Part shown: in pieces, positions 17,638-26,212 of the stretch
Position numbering within the stretch: position 1 is the stretch's first letter
Layout of the letters: every line of letters starts with the position of its first letter
Position numbers and translations under genes: made by a program
The notes under the pieces: generated by a model
What the model was told of the DNA's origin: nothing
The model's input: only the letters and a program-made list of their open reading frames with translations
Databases searched by the model: none
Assembly (NCBI GenBank): GCA_036564245.1
Contig: DATCKU010000017.1
Coordinates: 31,509-95,508 of the forward strand
Direction: 5' to 3'
Length of the DNA stretch: 64,000 nt
Source: Thermasporomyces sp036564245
GTDB taxonomy: Bacteria; Actinomycetota; Actinomycetes; Propionibacteriales; Actinopolymorphaceae

Positions 17638-19635
17638 CTACTCGCGCAGGTCGAGCCAGCGCACCTCTTCAGGCGTGAGCTCGACACTCAGCGCCTCGAA
17701 GGAGCTCCTCGTCTCCGCCAAGGCCCGCGGACCGATCAGCGGGAACGTCGGGAAGTCCTGATGCAGCACGTAGGCCAGGGCGATCGCCGTGGTCGCGACT
17801 CCCCGCTCCTGCGCCAGCTGGGTAGCTCGAGCAAGCCGTTCGAAGTTGTCGTCGCTGTACCAGCACCGCACCATGTCGGGGTTCGACCGGTCGTCCGGCG
17901 CCGCGCGGCCGGCGAAGAAGCCTTGTGCCTGACTGGACCACGGCATGAGCGCCAGCTGGTTCGTCTCCAACCACTTCCGGGACTCGTCGTCCGATGACGA
18001 GACACATCCGGCCCACGGGACCTCGAGACAACGCGCCAAGCTGAAGTTGTTGCTGACCGCGACGAACGGCGCGCGACCCGCCGCCTCGGCGTAGGCGTTC
18101 GCCTCGTCGATGCGTGCGGGAGTCCAGTTCGATCCACCGTAGGCCTTGATCCGACCAGCCCGCAGGTGCTCGTCGAGCACGTCGACGAACTCCGACACCG
18201 GGATCTCGAGGTTGTCCCGGTGCATGAAGTAGATGTCGACGTAGTCGGTCTGCAAGCGCTCGAGGCTTTCGTACAGCTGCCGGGTTATCGACTCCGGATC
18301 GCAGTGCGGTGTGTGTGCTCCCTTGCCGATGATGACGACCTCGGATCGGATCCCACGGTTGCGGATCCACTGACCAAGGACCCGCTCGCACAGCCCACGG
18401 CCGTAGATGTAGGCCGTGTCGAACGTCGTGCCACCGCGCTCGAAGAAGTCGTCGAACATCACCGTCGCATGCGGCAACGTGATCTGGTTGTCGACGCCCA
18501 TCACCAAGCGCGACACCGGCTTGCCGACCCCGGGGATCTCGCCGTACCGCATCGTGTGATCCGACCGACGCGCCAAGGGCCGCCGATGTACGGTCGGGAT
18601 CGCGGCGTCGAGGCGCTCCATCGGGTACTCGAGGCCAATGGCGCGACGCCACTGGTCCAACGTGCGCATCGTGCCGAGCGTGTCGTCCCAGCTCATGGCT
18701 GGCGCCTGCCGGTCCGCCAGGTGCCGGGCCACCATGTCGGCTTCGGCCGCGTACAGAGGAGTCGGCTCGACGTCGATGGTCTCCGGATCACGGCCGATCC
18801 GTCGCAGCGTGATGCCGCATTCGCTTCCATCCCGTCCTGGCAGCCACGGGTTCGAGACCTCGAGGTACCCCTCGCTGCCGATGACCCGGACGACGTTCTC
18901 GGCGGTCAGGCGGACGCCGGTGGTCACGTGTGCAGTGATCCCCTCAGGGAAGTGCAAGGTGGCTGTCGTCCACTCGTCGACACCCGTCTCGCCGACCGTG
19001 CCGACGGCGGTCAACGAGGTCGGTTCCACGAACGGCTTTCCCAGCGCGCAGCCAGCAAGCAGCCGCGCCATCGAGACCGGGTACCCCCCGACGTCGAGAA
19101 TGCCGCCGCCGGCGTACTCGGCTTCCCAGAGCCGGCTTCCGGGCGTCGGGGAGGACCGGAACGCGAAGGACGCCTGGATCTGGTGGACCTTGCCGATCGC
19201 GCCATCGCGGACGAGCTCGACAAGCCGCTGCGTCTGCGGCACGCAGCGGTACATGTATGCCTCCATCAAGAAGACGTCGTGCTCACGTGCCGCCTCGATC
19301 ACCGCCATCGCCTCGGCGTGGTTGATCGTCAGTGGCTTCTCGCAGAGCACGTGCTTGCCGGCCTCGGCCGCCTTGATCGCCCATTCGGCGTGCATCGGAT
19401 GCGGTGTGGCGATGTAGACCGCATCCACCTCGTCATCTGCCAGAAGCTCTTCGTGACGTCCGTACGCGCGTGGAGCGCCGTGCGCGTCAGCGAACGCCCG
19501 CGCCCGCTCCAGACTCCGGCCTGCGACCGCCACCAGCCTTCCCGTGCGAGAGGCCGGCAGATCGCCAGCGAATCGGTGCGCGATGTTGCCCGGGCCCAAG
19601 ATCCCCCAGCGGAGGAGAGTCGACTCTTCTTCCAT
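17638..19635 (-). CDS. Fusion of a Gfo/Idh/MocA oxidoreductase and an aldo/keto reductase
   Basis: One 665-residue ORF encodes two complete redox enzymes. Residues 1-355 are a Gfo/Idh/MocA protein (RWGILGPGNIAHRFAGDL, CEKPLTINHAEA, the family segment GGGILDVGGYPVSMARLL). Residues 362-665 are an aldo/keto reductase beginning MRYGEIPGVGKPVSRLVMG. The AKR catalytic tetrad is present: Asp and Tyr in FDTAYIYGRG, Lys in IIGKGAH, His in YFMHRDN. The reading frame is continuous and both domains look intact, so coupled oxidation and reduction of the same sugar at C-3 or another carbon is plausible (inference). It is divergent from the CUT1 importer operon. Confidence 0.88.
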   Translation of the reverse strand: MEEESTLLRWGILGPGNIAHRFAGDLPASRTGRLVAVAGRSLERARAFADAHGAPRAYGRHEELLADDEVDAVYIATPHPMHAEWAIKAAEAGKHVLCEKPLTINHAEAMAVIEAAREHDVFLMEAYMYRCVPQTQRLVELVRDGAIGKVHQIQASFAFRSSPTPGSRLWEAEYAGGGILDVGGYPVSMARLLAGCALGKPFVEPTSLTAVGTVGETGVDEWTTATLHFPEGITAHVTTGVRLTAENVVRVIGSEGYLEVSNPWLPGRDGSECGITLRRIGRDPETIDVEPTPLYAAEADMVARHLADRQAPAMSWDDTLGTMRTLDQWRRAIGLEYPMERLDAAIPTVHRRPLARRSDHTMRYGEIPGVGKPVSRLVMGVDNQITLPHATVMFDDFFERGGTTFDTAYIYGRGLCERVLGQWIRNRGIRSEVVIIGKGAHTPHCDPESITRQLYESLERLQTDYVDIYFMHRDNLEIPVSEFVDVLDEHLRAGRIKAYGGSNWTPARIDEANAYAEAAGRAPFVAVSNNFSLARCLEVPWAGCVSSSDDESRKWLETNQLALMPWSSQAQGFFAGRAAPDDRSNPDMVRCWYSDDNFERLARATQLAQERGVATTAIALAYVLHQDFPTFPLIGPRALAETRSSFEALSVELTPEEVRWLDLRE

Positions 19636-19946
19636 GCCTCAAGGACAGCCGCCGCCTCGTCGTTTCCCAACTGACCAGCCGAGATCGGCCGTAGGCTTGG
19701 CCGACTTCGGACACGGTGAGAGCACAGGAGCGCTCGCACTGCCCGATCCGGCAGTTCAACACTGTGATCAGAGCTTGCCAGAAGGGGCCAAGAGTGCCAT
19801 CTTCTCAGGTCCTCCAGGCAGTGCCGATACCCCGGTCATCTCATCCGGCGGACCTGCAATGCCTACGACGTGACCGGTGATCCCACGAGTCCCGGGACCA
19901 CCTGCGGGACCCGCAACCTGCGACCAGAAACGCACGGAGGAGGTCG
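19636..19946. other. Divergent intergenic region, no gene seen
   Basis: It separates the oxidoreductase-AKR fusion from the CUT1 importer and must hold both promoters. I see TAGGCT at 19691-19696 and scattered short inverted repeats, but no confident promoter pair or operator. Confidence 0.4.
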
Positions 19947-21386
19947 ATGGCCTTGCCGACATCAGCGGAAAGCGCCGGTCGGGGCATCGCGCCCGGCATG
20001 GCCGCCAAGATCTCGCGACGCCAGGCGCTACGGGGCGCCGCGGGCTTGGGCATCGCGGCGATGGGCCTGCTCCCTGCCAGCTGCACGATCACCAAGGGGA
20101 CGCCACCGATCTCCACCGTCGGCCTCGACAAGAAGCCGGCACCCGGCCGCAAGGTGAACATCGAGGTCTACAGCGTCTGGGGATCGACGGTCGGCCAAGG
20201 GATGGTGAAGCTCGCCGAGGAGTTCGAGAAGGTTCAAGAAGACATCGGCGTCCGTGTGGTCTACGCGCCGATCGGCATCGGCGGCGGCAGCGTCCAGACC
20301 AAGCTCTTCGCCGCACTCGCCGGCGACAACGCGCCCGACGTCGCGCAGTTGGTCCCGTCCCAGGCGCCCCAGTGGTCAGAGCTCGGGATCATGACCGACC
20401 TGACCGACCGGTTCAAGGCGGCCGGCCTCACCCAGGACGACTTCTTCCCGCCGATCTGGGAGAGCATGGTCTACAAGGACCGGGTCTGGCAGATGCAGTG
20501 GGACGCCGACCCCAACTTCCCGTTCTTCTGGAACAAGCAGCTCTTCGAAGAGTCCGGCCTGGATCCGGAGCGACCGCCGGCCACGATCGAGGAGGTCGAC
20601 GAGTACTCCGCCAAGATCCTGCGCAAGCACGGGGCCAACGTCGTGAAGATCGGCATGATCCCCTGGGACGCGTACGGCCGATCCAACTCGATGTTCACCT
20701 GGGGCTGGGCGTTCGGCGGGAGCTTCTACGACCCGGAGCGCGAGGAGGTCACACCAGACCACGAGCTGGTCGTCAAGGCCCTCGAGTGGATGGTGAGGTA
20801 CGCCAAGTCCGTCGGCGGGTTCGAACGGGTCACGGTGGTACCTCCCGGACTGCAGCTTCACTTCTTCGGCTCCGGGAACGTCGGCATGGCACCACTCGTC
20901 GCACCGAACTTCCGCGACATCAAGACGAACGTCAAAGACATGCCGATCGGCGCCACCCAGTTGCCGTACCAGCCGCCCGGCGCCGACCGGCCCGGCGCCG
21001 GGGCGTGGATCGGCGGCTGGGGCATGTTCGTCCCGTCCGGGGCGCGGCACAAGGACGAGGCGTTCGAGTTCATCCGCTGGGTGAGCGCCACGGACGAAGG
21101 GACGAAGGCGCAGTGGGAGCACATCGGATTTCCTCCTGCGTACCGAAAGGCCGCTGTGTTGGAGGAAATCAAGAACGACCCGATCATGGCGCCGTACTAC
21201 GACGTGCTGGTCACGGCGACGAACATCCGACCTCCCATTCCGGTCGCTGACTACTTCACGACACAGCTCGAGCAGAACGTCGACCGCGCGATCCTCGGGC
21301 AGGTCAGTCCGATCGAGGCACTGCGCACCGTCAAGCGGGTCACCATGGAGGAATGGAATCGGTTCCGGAAGGCGGTCCAGGCATGA
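19947..21386 (+). CDS. Sugar ABC transporter substrate-binding lipoprotein (CUT1 type)
   Basis: A 479-residue extracellular solute-binding protein. The signal has twin arginines at 24-25 (SRRQALRG), a hydrophobic stretch and a lipobox LPASC with Cys46, so it is probably Tat-exported and lipid-anchored. The mature part follows the family 1 pattern (KVNIEVYSVWG, FAALAGDNAPDVAQL, MQWDADPNFPFFWNKQLFEESGL). It delivers an oligosaccharide or sugar to the two permeases that follow. GGAGGAGG at 19936-19943 is a strong ribosome binding site. No ATPase gene is in this operon; a shared MsiK-like ATPase elsewhere in the genome is the usual solution. Confidence 0.9.
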   Translation: MALPTSAESAGRGIAPGMAAKISRRQALRGAAGLGIAAMGLLPASCTITKGTPPISTVGLDKKPAPGRKVNIEVYSVWGSTVGQGMVKLAEEFEKVQEDIGVRVVYAPIGIGGGSVQTKLFAALAGDNAPDVAQLVPSQAPQWSELGIMTDLTDRFKAAGLTQDDFFPPIWESMVYKDRVWQMQWDADPNFPFFWNKQLFEESGLDPERPPATIEEVDEYSAKILRKHGANVVKIGMIPWDAYGRSNSMFTWGWAFGGSFYDPEREEVTPDHELVVKALEWMVRYAKSVGGFERVTVVPPGLQLHFFGSGNVGMAPLVAPNFRDIKTNVKDMPIGATQLPYQPPGADRPGAGAWIGGWGMFVPSGARHKDEAFEFIRWVSATDEGTKAQWEHIGFPPAYRKAAVLEEIKNDPIMAPYYDVLVTATNIRPPIPVADYFTTQLEQNVDRAILGQVSPIEALRTVKRVTMEEWNRFRKAVQA

Positions 21387-22348
21387 CGACCACGGCTACG
21401 ACGAACGCCTCCACCGCGCAACGTACCGGGAGACGAACCCGCGTCACGACGCAAGAGCGACGAAACCTCTTCTGGGGCTTGGTTTTCACCTCACCTGCCA
21501 TCATCGGCCTGCTGTGGTTCACCGCCTACCCGGTGGTCATGTCGCTCTACTACAGCTTCACCTCGTCCACCATGATGTCGGGAATGGAGGGCGTGGCCGA
21601 GGCGGAGTTCACCGGACTGGCCAACTACCAGGCGCTGGCGACCGACGAGGCGTGGTGGACCTCGTTGTGGAACACGTTCTACTACATCGTGTTGAGCGTG
21701 CCGTTCGGCATCGTCGTCGCGCTTGCGCTCGCGCTGCTGCTGAACCTCAAGGTGCGCGGGCAGTCCATCTATCGGGTGATCTTCTACCTTCCGGCGATCG
21801 TGCCGCTGGTCGCCTCGGCGGTCGTGTGGTTGTACGTCTTCAACCCGCAGTACGGCGCGATCAACAACATCCTGAGCTGGTTCGGCATCACCGGACCGGG
21901 ATGGCTACAGGATGCTCGGTGGGCGATGATCGCCATCATCCTGTTCACGATCTGGGGATCAGGCAACCTGATGATCATCATGCTGGCTGGTCTGCAAGAG
22001 GTACCGAAAGACCTGCAGGACCAGGCGATGGTCGACGGCGCTGACGTCTTCCGTCGGTTCCGGCACGTGACGATCCCCTTCCTCAGCCCGCACCTTTTGT
22101 TCGCGCTGGTCACGGGACTGATCGCCGGCTTCCAGTTCTTCACTCCGGTGTACGTCCTGACCAACGGCGTCGGTGGGCCGGGAACCAGCACGCTGTTGTC
22201 GAGCCTGTACCTGTACCAGAACGCGTTCCAGTTCTTCAAGCTGGGCTACGCAAGCGCGATCGCGTGGGTGCTTTTCGTCATCGTCGCCTTGGCGACGGCG
22301 CTCATCTTCCGGTTGGTCGGGCGTCGCGTGTACTACGGCGGAGCGTAG
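21383..22348 (+). CDS. Carbohydrate ABC transporter permease (MalF/UgpA-like)
   Basis: A 321-residue inner-membrane protein with six predicted helices. The first is FWGLVFTSPAIIGLLWFTAYPVVMSLYYS (abridged region 29-57), followed by a large extracytoplasmic loop containing FTGLANYQAL. The EAA loop reads DQAMVDGADVFRRFRHVTIP. ATG 21383 overlaps the stop of the binding-protein gene (ATGA), which fixes the start better than the upstream in-frame candidate at 21353. Confidence 0.9.
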   Translation: MTTTATTNASTAQRTGRRTRVTTQERRNLFWGLVFTSPAIIGLLWFTAYPVVMSLYYSFTSSTMMSGMEGVAEAEFTGLANYQALATDEAWWTSLWNTFYYIVLSVPFGIVVALALALLLNLKVRGQSIYRVIFYLPAIVPLVASAVVWLYVFNPQYGAINNILSWFGITGPGWLQDARWAMIAIILFTIWGSGNLMIIMLAGLQEVPKDLQDQAMVDGADVFRRFRHVTIPFLSPHLLFALVTGLIAGFQFFTPVYVLTNGVGGPGTSTLLSSLYLYQNAFQFFKLGYASAIAWVLFVIVALATALIFRLVGRRVYYGGA

Positions 22349-22361
22349 GAGGTTTCAGAGA

Positions 22362-23249
22362 ATGGCTGAAGTGGCGCGAGTCGGGAGGACTACCTCTACG
22401 ACGTCGAGAACGGCGGCGACGCCGTGGACGAGGCTTGCTGAAACCATCGCTACCCACGCCGTCTTGATCGTGCTCAGCATCGTCTTCCTGGTGCCGTTCT
22501 TCTGGATGCTGTCCGGATCACTCAAGACGGCAGCCGACCTCAACGCGGTGCCAGTCGTGTGGTTCCCCGACGTCTTGACCTTGGAGAACTACATCGCCGG
22601 CGTGCAGGTCTTCCCGTTCCTGCGCTACCTGTTCAACACCCTTGTGATCTGTGTCTTCTCGATGATCGGGGCGGTGCTGTCCAGCTCCTTCGTTGCCTAC
22701 GGCCTCTCCCGGATCGAGTGGCGATGGCGTACTCCACTCTTCGTCATCATCCTGTCCACGATGATGGTGCCGTTCTACGTCACGATGTTGCCGCTCTTCA
22801 CGCTCTTCCGTGGCATGGGCTGGATCGACACCTACCTGCCGCTCATCGTGCCGCACTTCTTCGGCGTCCCGTTCTTCATCTTCCTGCTGCGGCAGTTCTT
22901 CATGGGGATTCCGAAGGAGCTGTCCGAGTCCGCCCGCATCGACGGCGCCAACGAGCTCCGCATCTACTGGCAGATCATCCTGCCATTGGCTAAGCCGGCG
23001 CTCGCCGCCGTCGCGCTGTTCCAGTTCCTCACCTCGTGGAACGACTTGCTGGGCCCGCTGATCTACCTGAGCGACGCCGACAAGTACACGCTCTCGCTCG
23101 GACTCACGTTCTTCCGCGGTGAGTACTCCTCACAGTTCGGTCCGTTGATGGCCGCGAGCACGATCGTCGTGCTCCCCGTGATCGTGGTGTTCTTCCTCGC
23201 GCAGCGGACGTTCATCCAGGGCATCACGCTCACCGGGATGAAAGGCTGA
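22362..23249 (+). CDS. Carbohydrate ABC transporter permease (MalG/UgpE-like)
   Basis: A 295-residue partner permease. A hydrophobic first helix (HAVLIVLSIVFLVPFFWMLSG) is followed by FPDVLTLENYIAG, and the EAA loop is ELSESARIDGANELRIYWQIILP. The protein ends TFIQGITLTGMKG, the conserved tail of this family. ATG 22362 is chosen because AGGAGG (22347-22352) lies 9 bp upstream, overlapping the previous stop. The operon ends with a strong hairpin 31 bp downstream. Confidence 0.9.
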   Translation: MAEVARVGRTTSTTSRTAATPWTRLAETIATHAVLIVLSIVFLVPFFWMLSGSLKTAADLNAVPVVWFPDVLTLENYIAGVQVFPFLRYLFNTLVICVFSMIGAVLSSSFVAYGLSRIEWRWRTPLFVIILSTMMVPFYVTMLPLFTLFRGMGWIDTYLPLIVPHFFGVPFFIFLLRQFFMGIPKELSESARIDGANELRIYWQIILPLAKPALAAVALFQFLTSWNDLLGPLIYLSDADKYTLSLGLTFFRGEYSSQFGPLMAASTIVVLPVIVVFFLAQRTFIQGITLTGMKG

Positions 23250-23280
23250 GCGGCCGCACAAAGGCCTTGATTCCTTGGTC

Positions 23281-23323
23281 GTCGGCCACCCGCCATGTAT
23301 TCCAAGGTCGGCGGGTGGCCGAC
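23281..23323 (+). terminator. Hairpin terminator of the CUT1 importer operon
   Basis: A perfect 14-bp stem (GTCGGCCACCCGCC at 23281-23294 with its complement at 23310-23323) and a 15-nt loop. CCTTGG just before the stem is complementary to CCAAGG in the loop, so an alternative pairing exists. Confidence 0.8.
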
Positions 23324-23342
23324 GGCTCAGGCCGAAAGAAAT

Positions 23343-23400
23343 AGCACGTGGCCCCGCGCAGTACACCCTTTCGGTGTTGTACTGCACAGGACCACGTGCT
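23343..23400. repeat. Long compound inverted repeat
   Basis: The outer arms AGCACGTGG (23343-23351) and CCACGTGCT (23392-23400) enclose the inner arms GCAGTACA (23358-23365) and TGTACTGC (23378-23385), with a further CACC/GGTG pairing. It lies between the importer terminator and the convergent regulator gene, so it may terminate the regulator transcript. Confidence 0.65.
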
Positions 23401-23492
23401 GCGGAAAAACTGTGGTCGTCTGTCGAAACGACGGGAAATGGTGTGCCGGCGCGCTCCTTTGGGCGCCGGCGGCGACGATTTTCAGCAGCGGA

Positions 23493-23834
23493 TCAAATCA
23501 ATCCGTTCCTGGCCGCCCAGGCGACGACCTGGATAGGTGCCCGTGCACCCAGACGGTCGCACAACGCCCGCGAACGCCGACGGACCGTGCGGTCGGAAAG
23601 CGCTAACCGACGCGCAATAGCTTCCACGGGAAGCCCGTCGGCCAGCAGGGCCAGGAGCCGAATCTCGTCATCAGTCACGCGGCGCCGCAGGTCACTGGTC
23701 GTTGTGACGTGAGCGGAACCATTCGCCGCTGTGTGACTTGTCATGTTGGGGGCTGGCGTGCTGTTGTACGAGTCGTTGTTTGCTACGCCGGCCGGTCGGA
23801 GTGCCCTTACTACGCCATGGCTGAGATCTGACAT
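23493..23834 (-). CDS. Small LuxR/NarL-type helix-turn-helix regulator
   Basis: About 113 residues, with a GerE-type DNA-binding domain in the last 60: RRRVTDDEIRLLALLADGL, VEAIARRLALSDRTVRRRSRALCDRLG. There is no receiver, PAS or other sensor domain, so it is an effector-only regulator. ATG 23834 is chosen because GAAGG lies 9 bp upstream and a strong promoter precedes it; ATG 23744 just before the HTH is an alternative. Between promoter and start lies a doubled 18-bp repeat that could be its own operator. Its targets are unknown; the convergent importer operon and the Gfo/Idh/MocA-ThuA genes are neighbours. Confidence 0.75.
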   Translation of the reverse strand: MSDLSHGVVRALRPAGVANNDSYNSTPAPNMTSHTAANGSAHVTTTSDLRRRVTDDEIRLLALLADGLPVEAIARRLALSDRTVRRRSRALCDRLGARAPIQVVAWAARNGLI

Positions 23835-23843
23835 GCCCATCCG

Positions 23844-23881
23844 CCTTCGCGTTGACCCCGTACCCTTCGCGTTAACCCCGT
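23844..23881. repeat. Doubled 18-bp direct repeat in the regulator leader
   Basis: CCTTCGCGTTGACCCCGT at 23844-23861 repeats with one change at 23864-23881. The period is 20 bp, about two helical turns. It lies between the -10 box and the regulator start codon, a typical place for autoregulatory binding sites. Confidence 0.65.
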
Positions 23882-23918
23882 GTAAAAGATGCGGCCTGAG
23901 TCGTTTCAATATGCACCT

Positions 23919-23948
23919 ACCGTACGTGGATCAACACCAACAAGTCAA
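23919..23948 (-). promoter_or_regulatory. Promoter of the LuxR-type regulator
   Basis: On the minus strand, TTGACT (23948-23943), an 18-bp spacer and TACGGT (23924-23919) form a good housekeeping promoter about 85 bp before the regulator start. Confidence 0.65.
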
Positions 23949-24092
23949 CGGTCCGGAGTGCACAGGTTCGTACTCTGAAACATGGCGGATATACCGCAGT
24001 AACACCGCCTTCCGCGGACTCCGCGGTTCGTGATCGCAGCGCACAACCGCCCGAGGACCGGATGGGCTCGTTACGCGTGGTCATCACTGCAG

Positions 24093-25196
24093 CTAGGCGA
24101 CGTCGGGTGTCGCGTCGAGCGGCACGGCTTCCGGCCGCTCCACCGAGCTCTCGACCTCGACCGGTACGCCGCCCTGCGCTCCGGACTCGAGCAGCGACTC
24201 CATGACGTCGAGCACGTGGTATGCAAGCTCGCCGCTGGCCCGGTGGGCGCCGCCTTCCCGAATGGCCCGCGCCATGTCGGCCACGCCGTACCCTCGCCCG
24301 GAGTTCGCGTAGCCGCCGGAGACCGGCGCGACCGTCCACTCACGCTCGCCGGCGCGCCACACCTCGACATCGCCACCGAACGTGTTCGGATCGGGCACGG
24401 ACAGTGTCCCCTCGCTGCCGTAGATCTCGATCCGCGGCAGCTTGGCGCCCCACACGTCGAAGCTCGTCACGAGCGTGGTCAGGACACCGGACTCGTGCTC
24501 GAGCACACCGGTGACGTGGGTGTCGACCTCGACCGAGAACGTCGTGCCCTGCTTCGGACCGCTCCCGACCGTACGCTCCTGCCGCGCCCGGCTCACCCGG
24601 CCGGTCACGCGCTTGATCGGGCCGATCAACGTGACCAGAGCAGACAGGTAGTAGGGGCCCATGTCGAGCAGGGGACCGCCGCCGGGCTTGTAGTAGAACT
24701 CCGGATCCGGGTGCCACGGCTCCGGTCCGGGGCTTGTGAAGAACGCCGCCGCGGCCACGGGAGCGCCGATGTCGCCGCGGTCCAGCAGCACGCGTGCCGT
24801 CTGCGTCCCCGTGCCCAGCACCGTGTCTGGCGCACAGCCCACCCGCAGCCCGGCCTGGGCTGCGGCCTCGAGGATCGGGCGGGCCTCCTGGCGCGTCACC
24901 GCGAGCGGCTTCTCTCCGTACACGTGCTTGCCCGCGCCGAGTGCCGCCAGCGCCACCGAGGCGTGGGCGGCCGGGATCGTGAGGTTGAGGACGGCCTCGA
25001 CCTCGGCGTCGTCGTACAGCTCGTCGGGGGTCATCGCGCGGATGCCGTCGTACTTCTCCGCGACGGCCTTGGCGCGTGCGAGATCGAGATCGGCGGCAGC
25101 AACGACATCGGTGTTCGGCAACTTCGTGAGGACCTCGAGATATGCCCTGCTGATCGTGCCGGTACCAACGACGCCAACCTTTAGCGGCTCGCCCAT
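24093..25196 (-). CDS. Gfo/Idh/MocA family oxidoreductase
   Basis: A 367-residue enzyme: KVGVVGTGTISRAYLEVL at the N-terminus, VYGEKPLAVTRQEA with the conserved lysine near residue 93, and GGGPLLDMGPYYLSALVTL in the second domain. The start ATG 25196 has an excellent GAGAGAGGA upstream and overlaps the ThuA stop by 16 bp, so the two are co-translated. The stop is followed at 24085-24075 by the recurrent TGACCACGC motif. ThuA-oxidoreductase pairs are known from disaccharide (trehalose, sucrose analogue) 3-keto metabolism, which suggests but does not prove the pathway. Confidence 0.9.
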   Translation of the reverse strand: MGEPLKVGVVGTGTISRAYLEVLTKLPNTDVVAAADLDLARAKAVAEKYDGIRAMTPDELYDDAEVEAVLNLTIPAAHASVALAALGAGKHVYGEKPLAVTRQEARPILEAAAQAGLRVGCAPDTVLGTGTQTARVLLDRGDIGAPVAAAAFFTSPGPEPWHPDPEFYYKPGGGPLLDMGPYYLSALVTLIGPIKRVTGRVSRARQERTVGSGPKQGTTFSVEVDTHVTGVLEHESGVLTTLVTSFDVWGAKLPRIEIYGSEGTLSVPDPNTFGGDVEVWRAGEREWTVAPVSGGYANSGRGYGVADMARAIREGGAHRASGELAYHVLDVMESLLESGAQGGVPVEVESSVERPEAVPLDATPDVA

Positions 25197-25855
25197 AGGA
25201 GTCCTCTCTCGATGATCGTGCGGACCTCGGGGGTGTCGAGGTCGTCCAGCTTGTGACCGACGGTGCACACGAATACCCGGCCCTTCCCCCACTGGCGAGT
25301 CCAGACAGCCGGCATCGTGACGCCTTCGATCCAGGGGTAGTTCTCGTGTGCCGGGAACGTCGTTGTCGCCAGCACGGTGTTGCTGGGGTCGGCGTGGATG
25401 TAGTACTGCTCGGTATGGACCGAGAAGCGCTCGATCCCCTTGACAATGGGGTGGTCGGCCATCTCGGGCACGACCTCGACATCGTAGTCAACGAATCCGT
25501 GCGGGTGCGAGATGAACTGCCCGCCCACCATGAAGTTGTATTCCAGGTCGGCCCGGAACGCGTCGCAGATGCCGCCATGCCAGCCGGCGAACCCGGTGCC
25601 CGCCCGAACCGCGTTGTCCAGTCCCTCGCGCTGCTCCTTGGTGATCTCACCCATGGTCCAGATCTGCAAGATGAGATCGGTTGCGGCGAGGTTGTCGGCG
25701 TCGAGGTACGCATCGAGCGTGTCGGAGACCGTCACCTCGAAGTTGTTCTTCTCAAGGTACGGAATGAACCGGTCGGTGGCCTCCACCGGGACGTGGCCTT
25801 CCCAGCCCCCACGGACCACCAACGCCCGCTTGGGATTTCCTTGGTCTGCGCTCAC
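25181..25855 (-). CDS. ThuA-domain protein
   Basis: A 224-residue ThuA-like protein (type 1 glutamine-amidotransferase fold). Family features visible are RALVVRGGWEGHVPVEATDRF, DLILQIWTMGEIT, GFAGWHGGICDAFR, GGQFISHPHG and the C-terminal VGHKLDDLDTPEVRTIIERGLLWA. ThuA of rhizobia acts with ThuB in trehalose/maltitol catabolism through 3-keto sugars. GTG 25855 is preferred because GTGAGG precedes it; a longer GTG start at 25903 is possible. Confidence 0.88.
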   Translation of the reverse strand: MSADQGNPKRALVVRGGWEGHVPVEATDRFIPYLEKNNFEVTVSDTLDAYLDADNLAATDLILQIWTMGEITKEQREGLDNAVRAGTGFAGWHGGICDAFRADLEYNFMVGGQFISHPHGFVDYDVEVVPEMADHPIVKGIERFSVHTEQYYIHADPSNTVLATTTFPAHENYPWIEGVTMPAVWTRQWGKGRVFVCTVGHKLDDLDTPEVRTIIERGLLWASR

Positions 25856-26212
25856 AGGCCTCACGCCTTTCTCGAAGCAGGCAACAGATCTGTGATCAAC
25901 CACCGATCAGTCTCGCACGAGGCGTGACCGATCGAACGGTCTCGCTGCCCAGATGCGGACCGCCACGACCTTCGAAACTTTCGACGACTACACGCCGTCG
26001 CGGCAGTTTCTGCGGGTCATGTGGTTGAGGCCACGTCGTTGTGGTGCCACCAGCGCGCACGTCAGCAGAACCGATCGTGCCAGCGCCGCGAATGACGGTA
26101 ACAGTGCTGTCACGCGGGTGCTAGCGAGCGCACCAACCTGGTCTGCAGCGGTCCAGGATGCGGACACGCAGCGTCGTCACATTCTGTGATGAGGCGTTGG
26201 CTCGCGCGTCTC
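25856..26212. other. Intergenic region with three palindromes, no gene seen
   Basis: The 357 bp between ThuA and the CUT2 ATPase hold ACAGATCTGT (25884-25893, perfect), GACCG-N6-CGGTC (25928-25943) and TCGAAACTTTCGA (25973-25985). The first two are well placed to regulate the ThuA operon. No ORF there resembles a known protein. Confidence 0.5.
25973..25985. promoter_or_regulatory. 13-bp palindrome TCGAAACTTTCGA, candidate operator
   Basis: TCGAAA-C-TTTCGA is a perfect palindrome around a central base. The same CGAAACTTTCG core occurs at 31382-31392. GAAA-N-TTTC palindromes resemble LacI-family operators reported at actinobacterial xylan genes. Confidence 0.5.

Noticed and set aside
18166..19674. 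A 502-codon plus-strand frame opposite the oxidoreductase-AKR fusion
   Set aside because: No recognisable domain, and both enzymes on the minus strand are intact.
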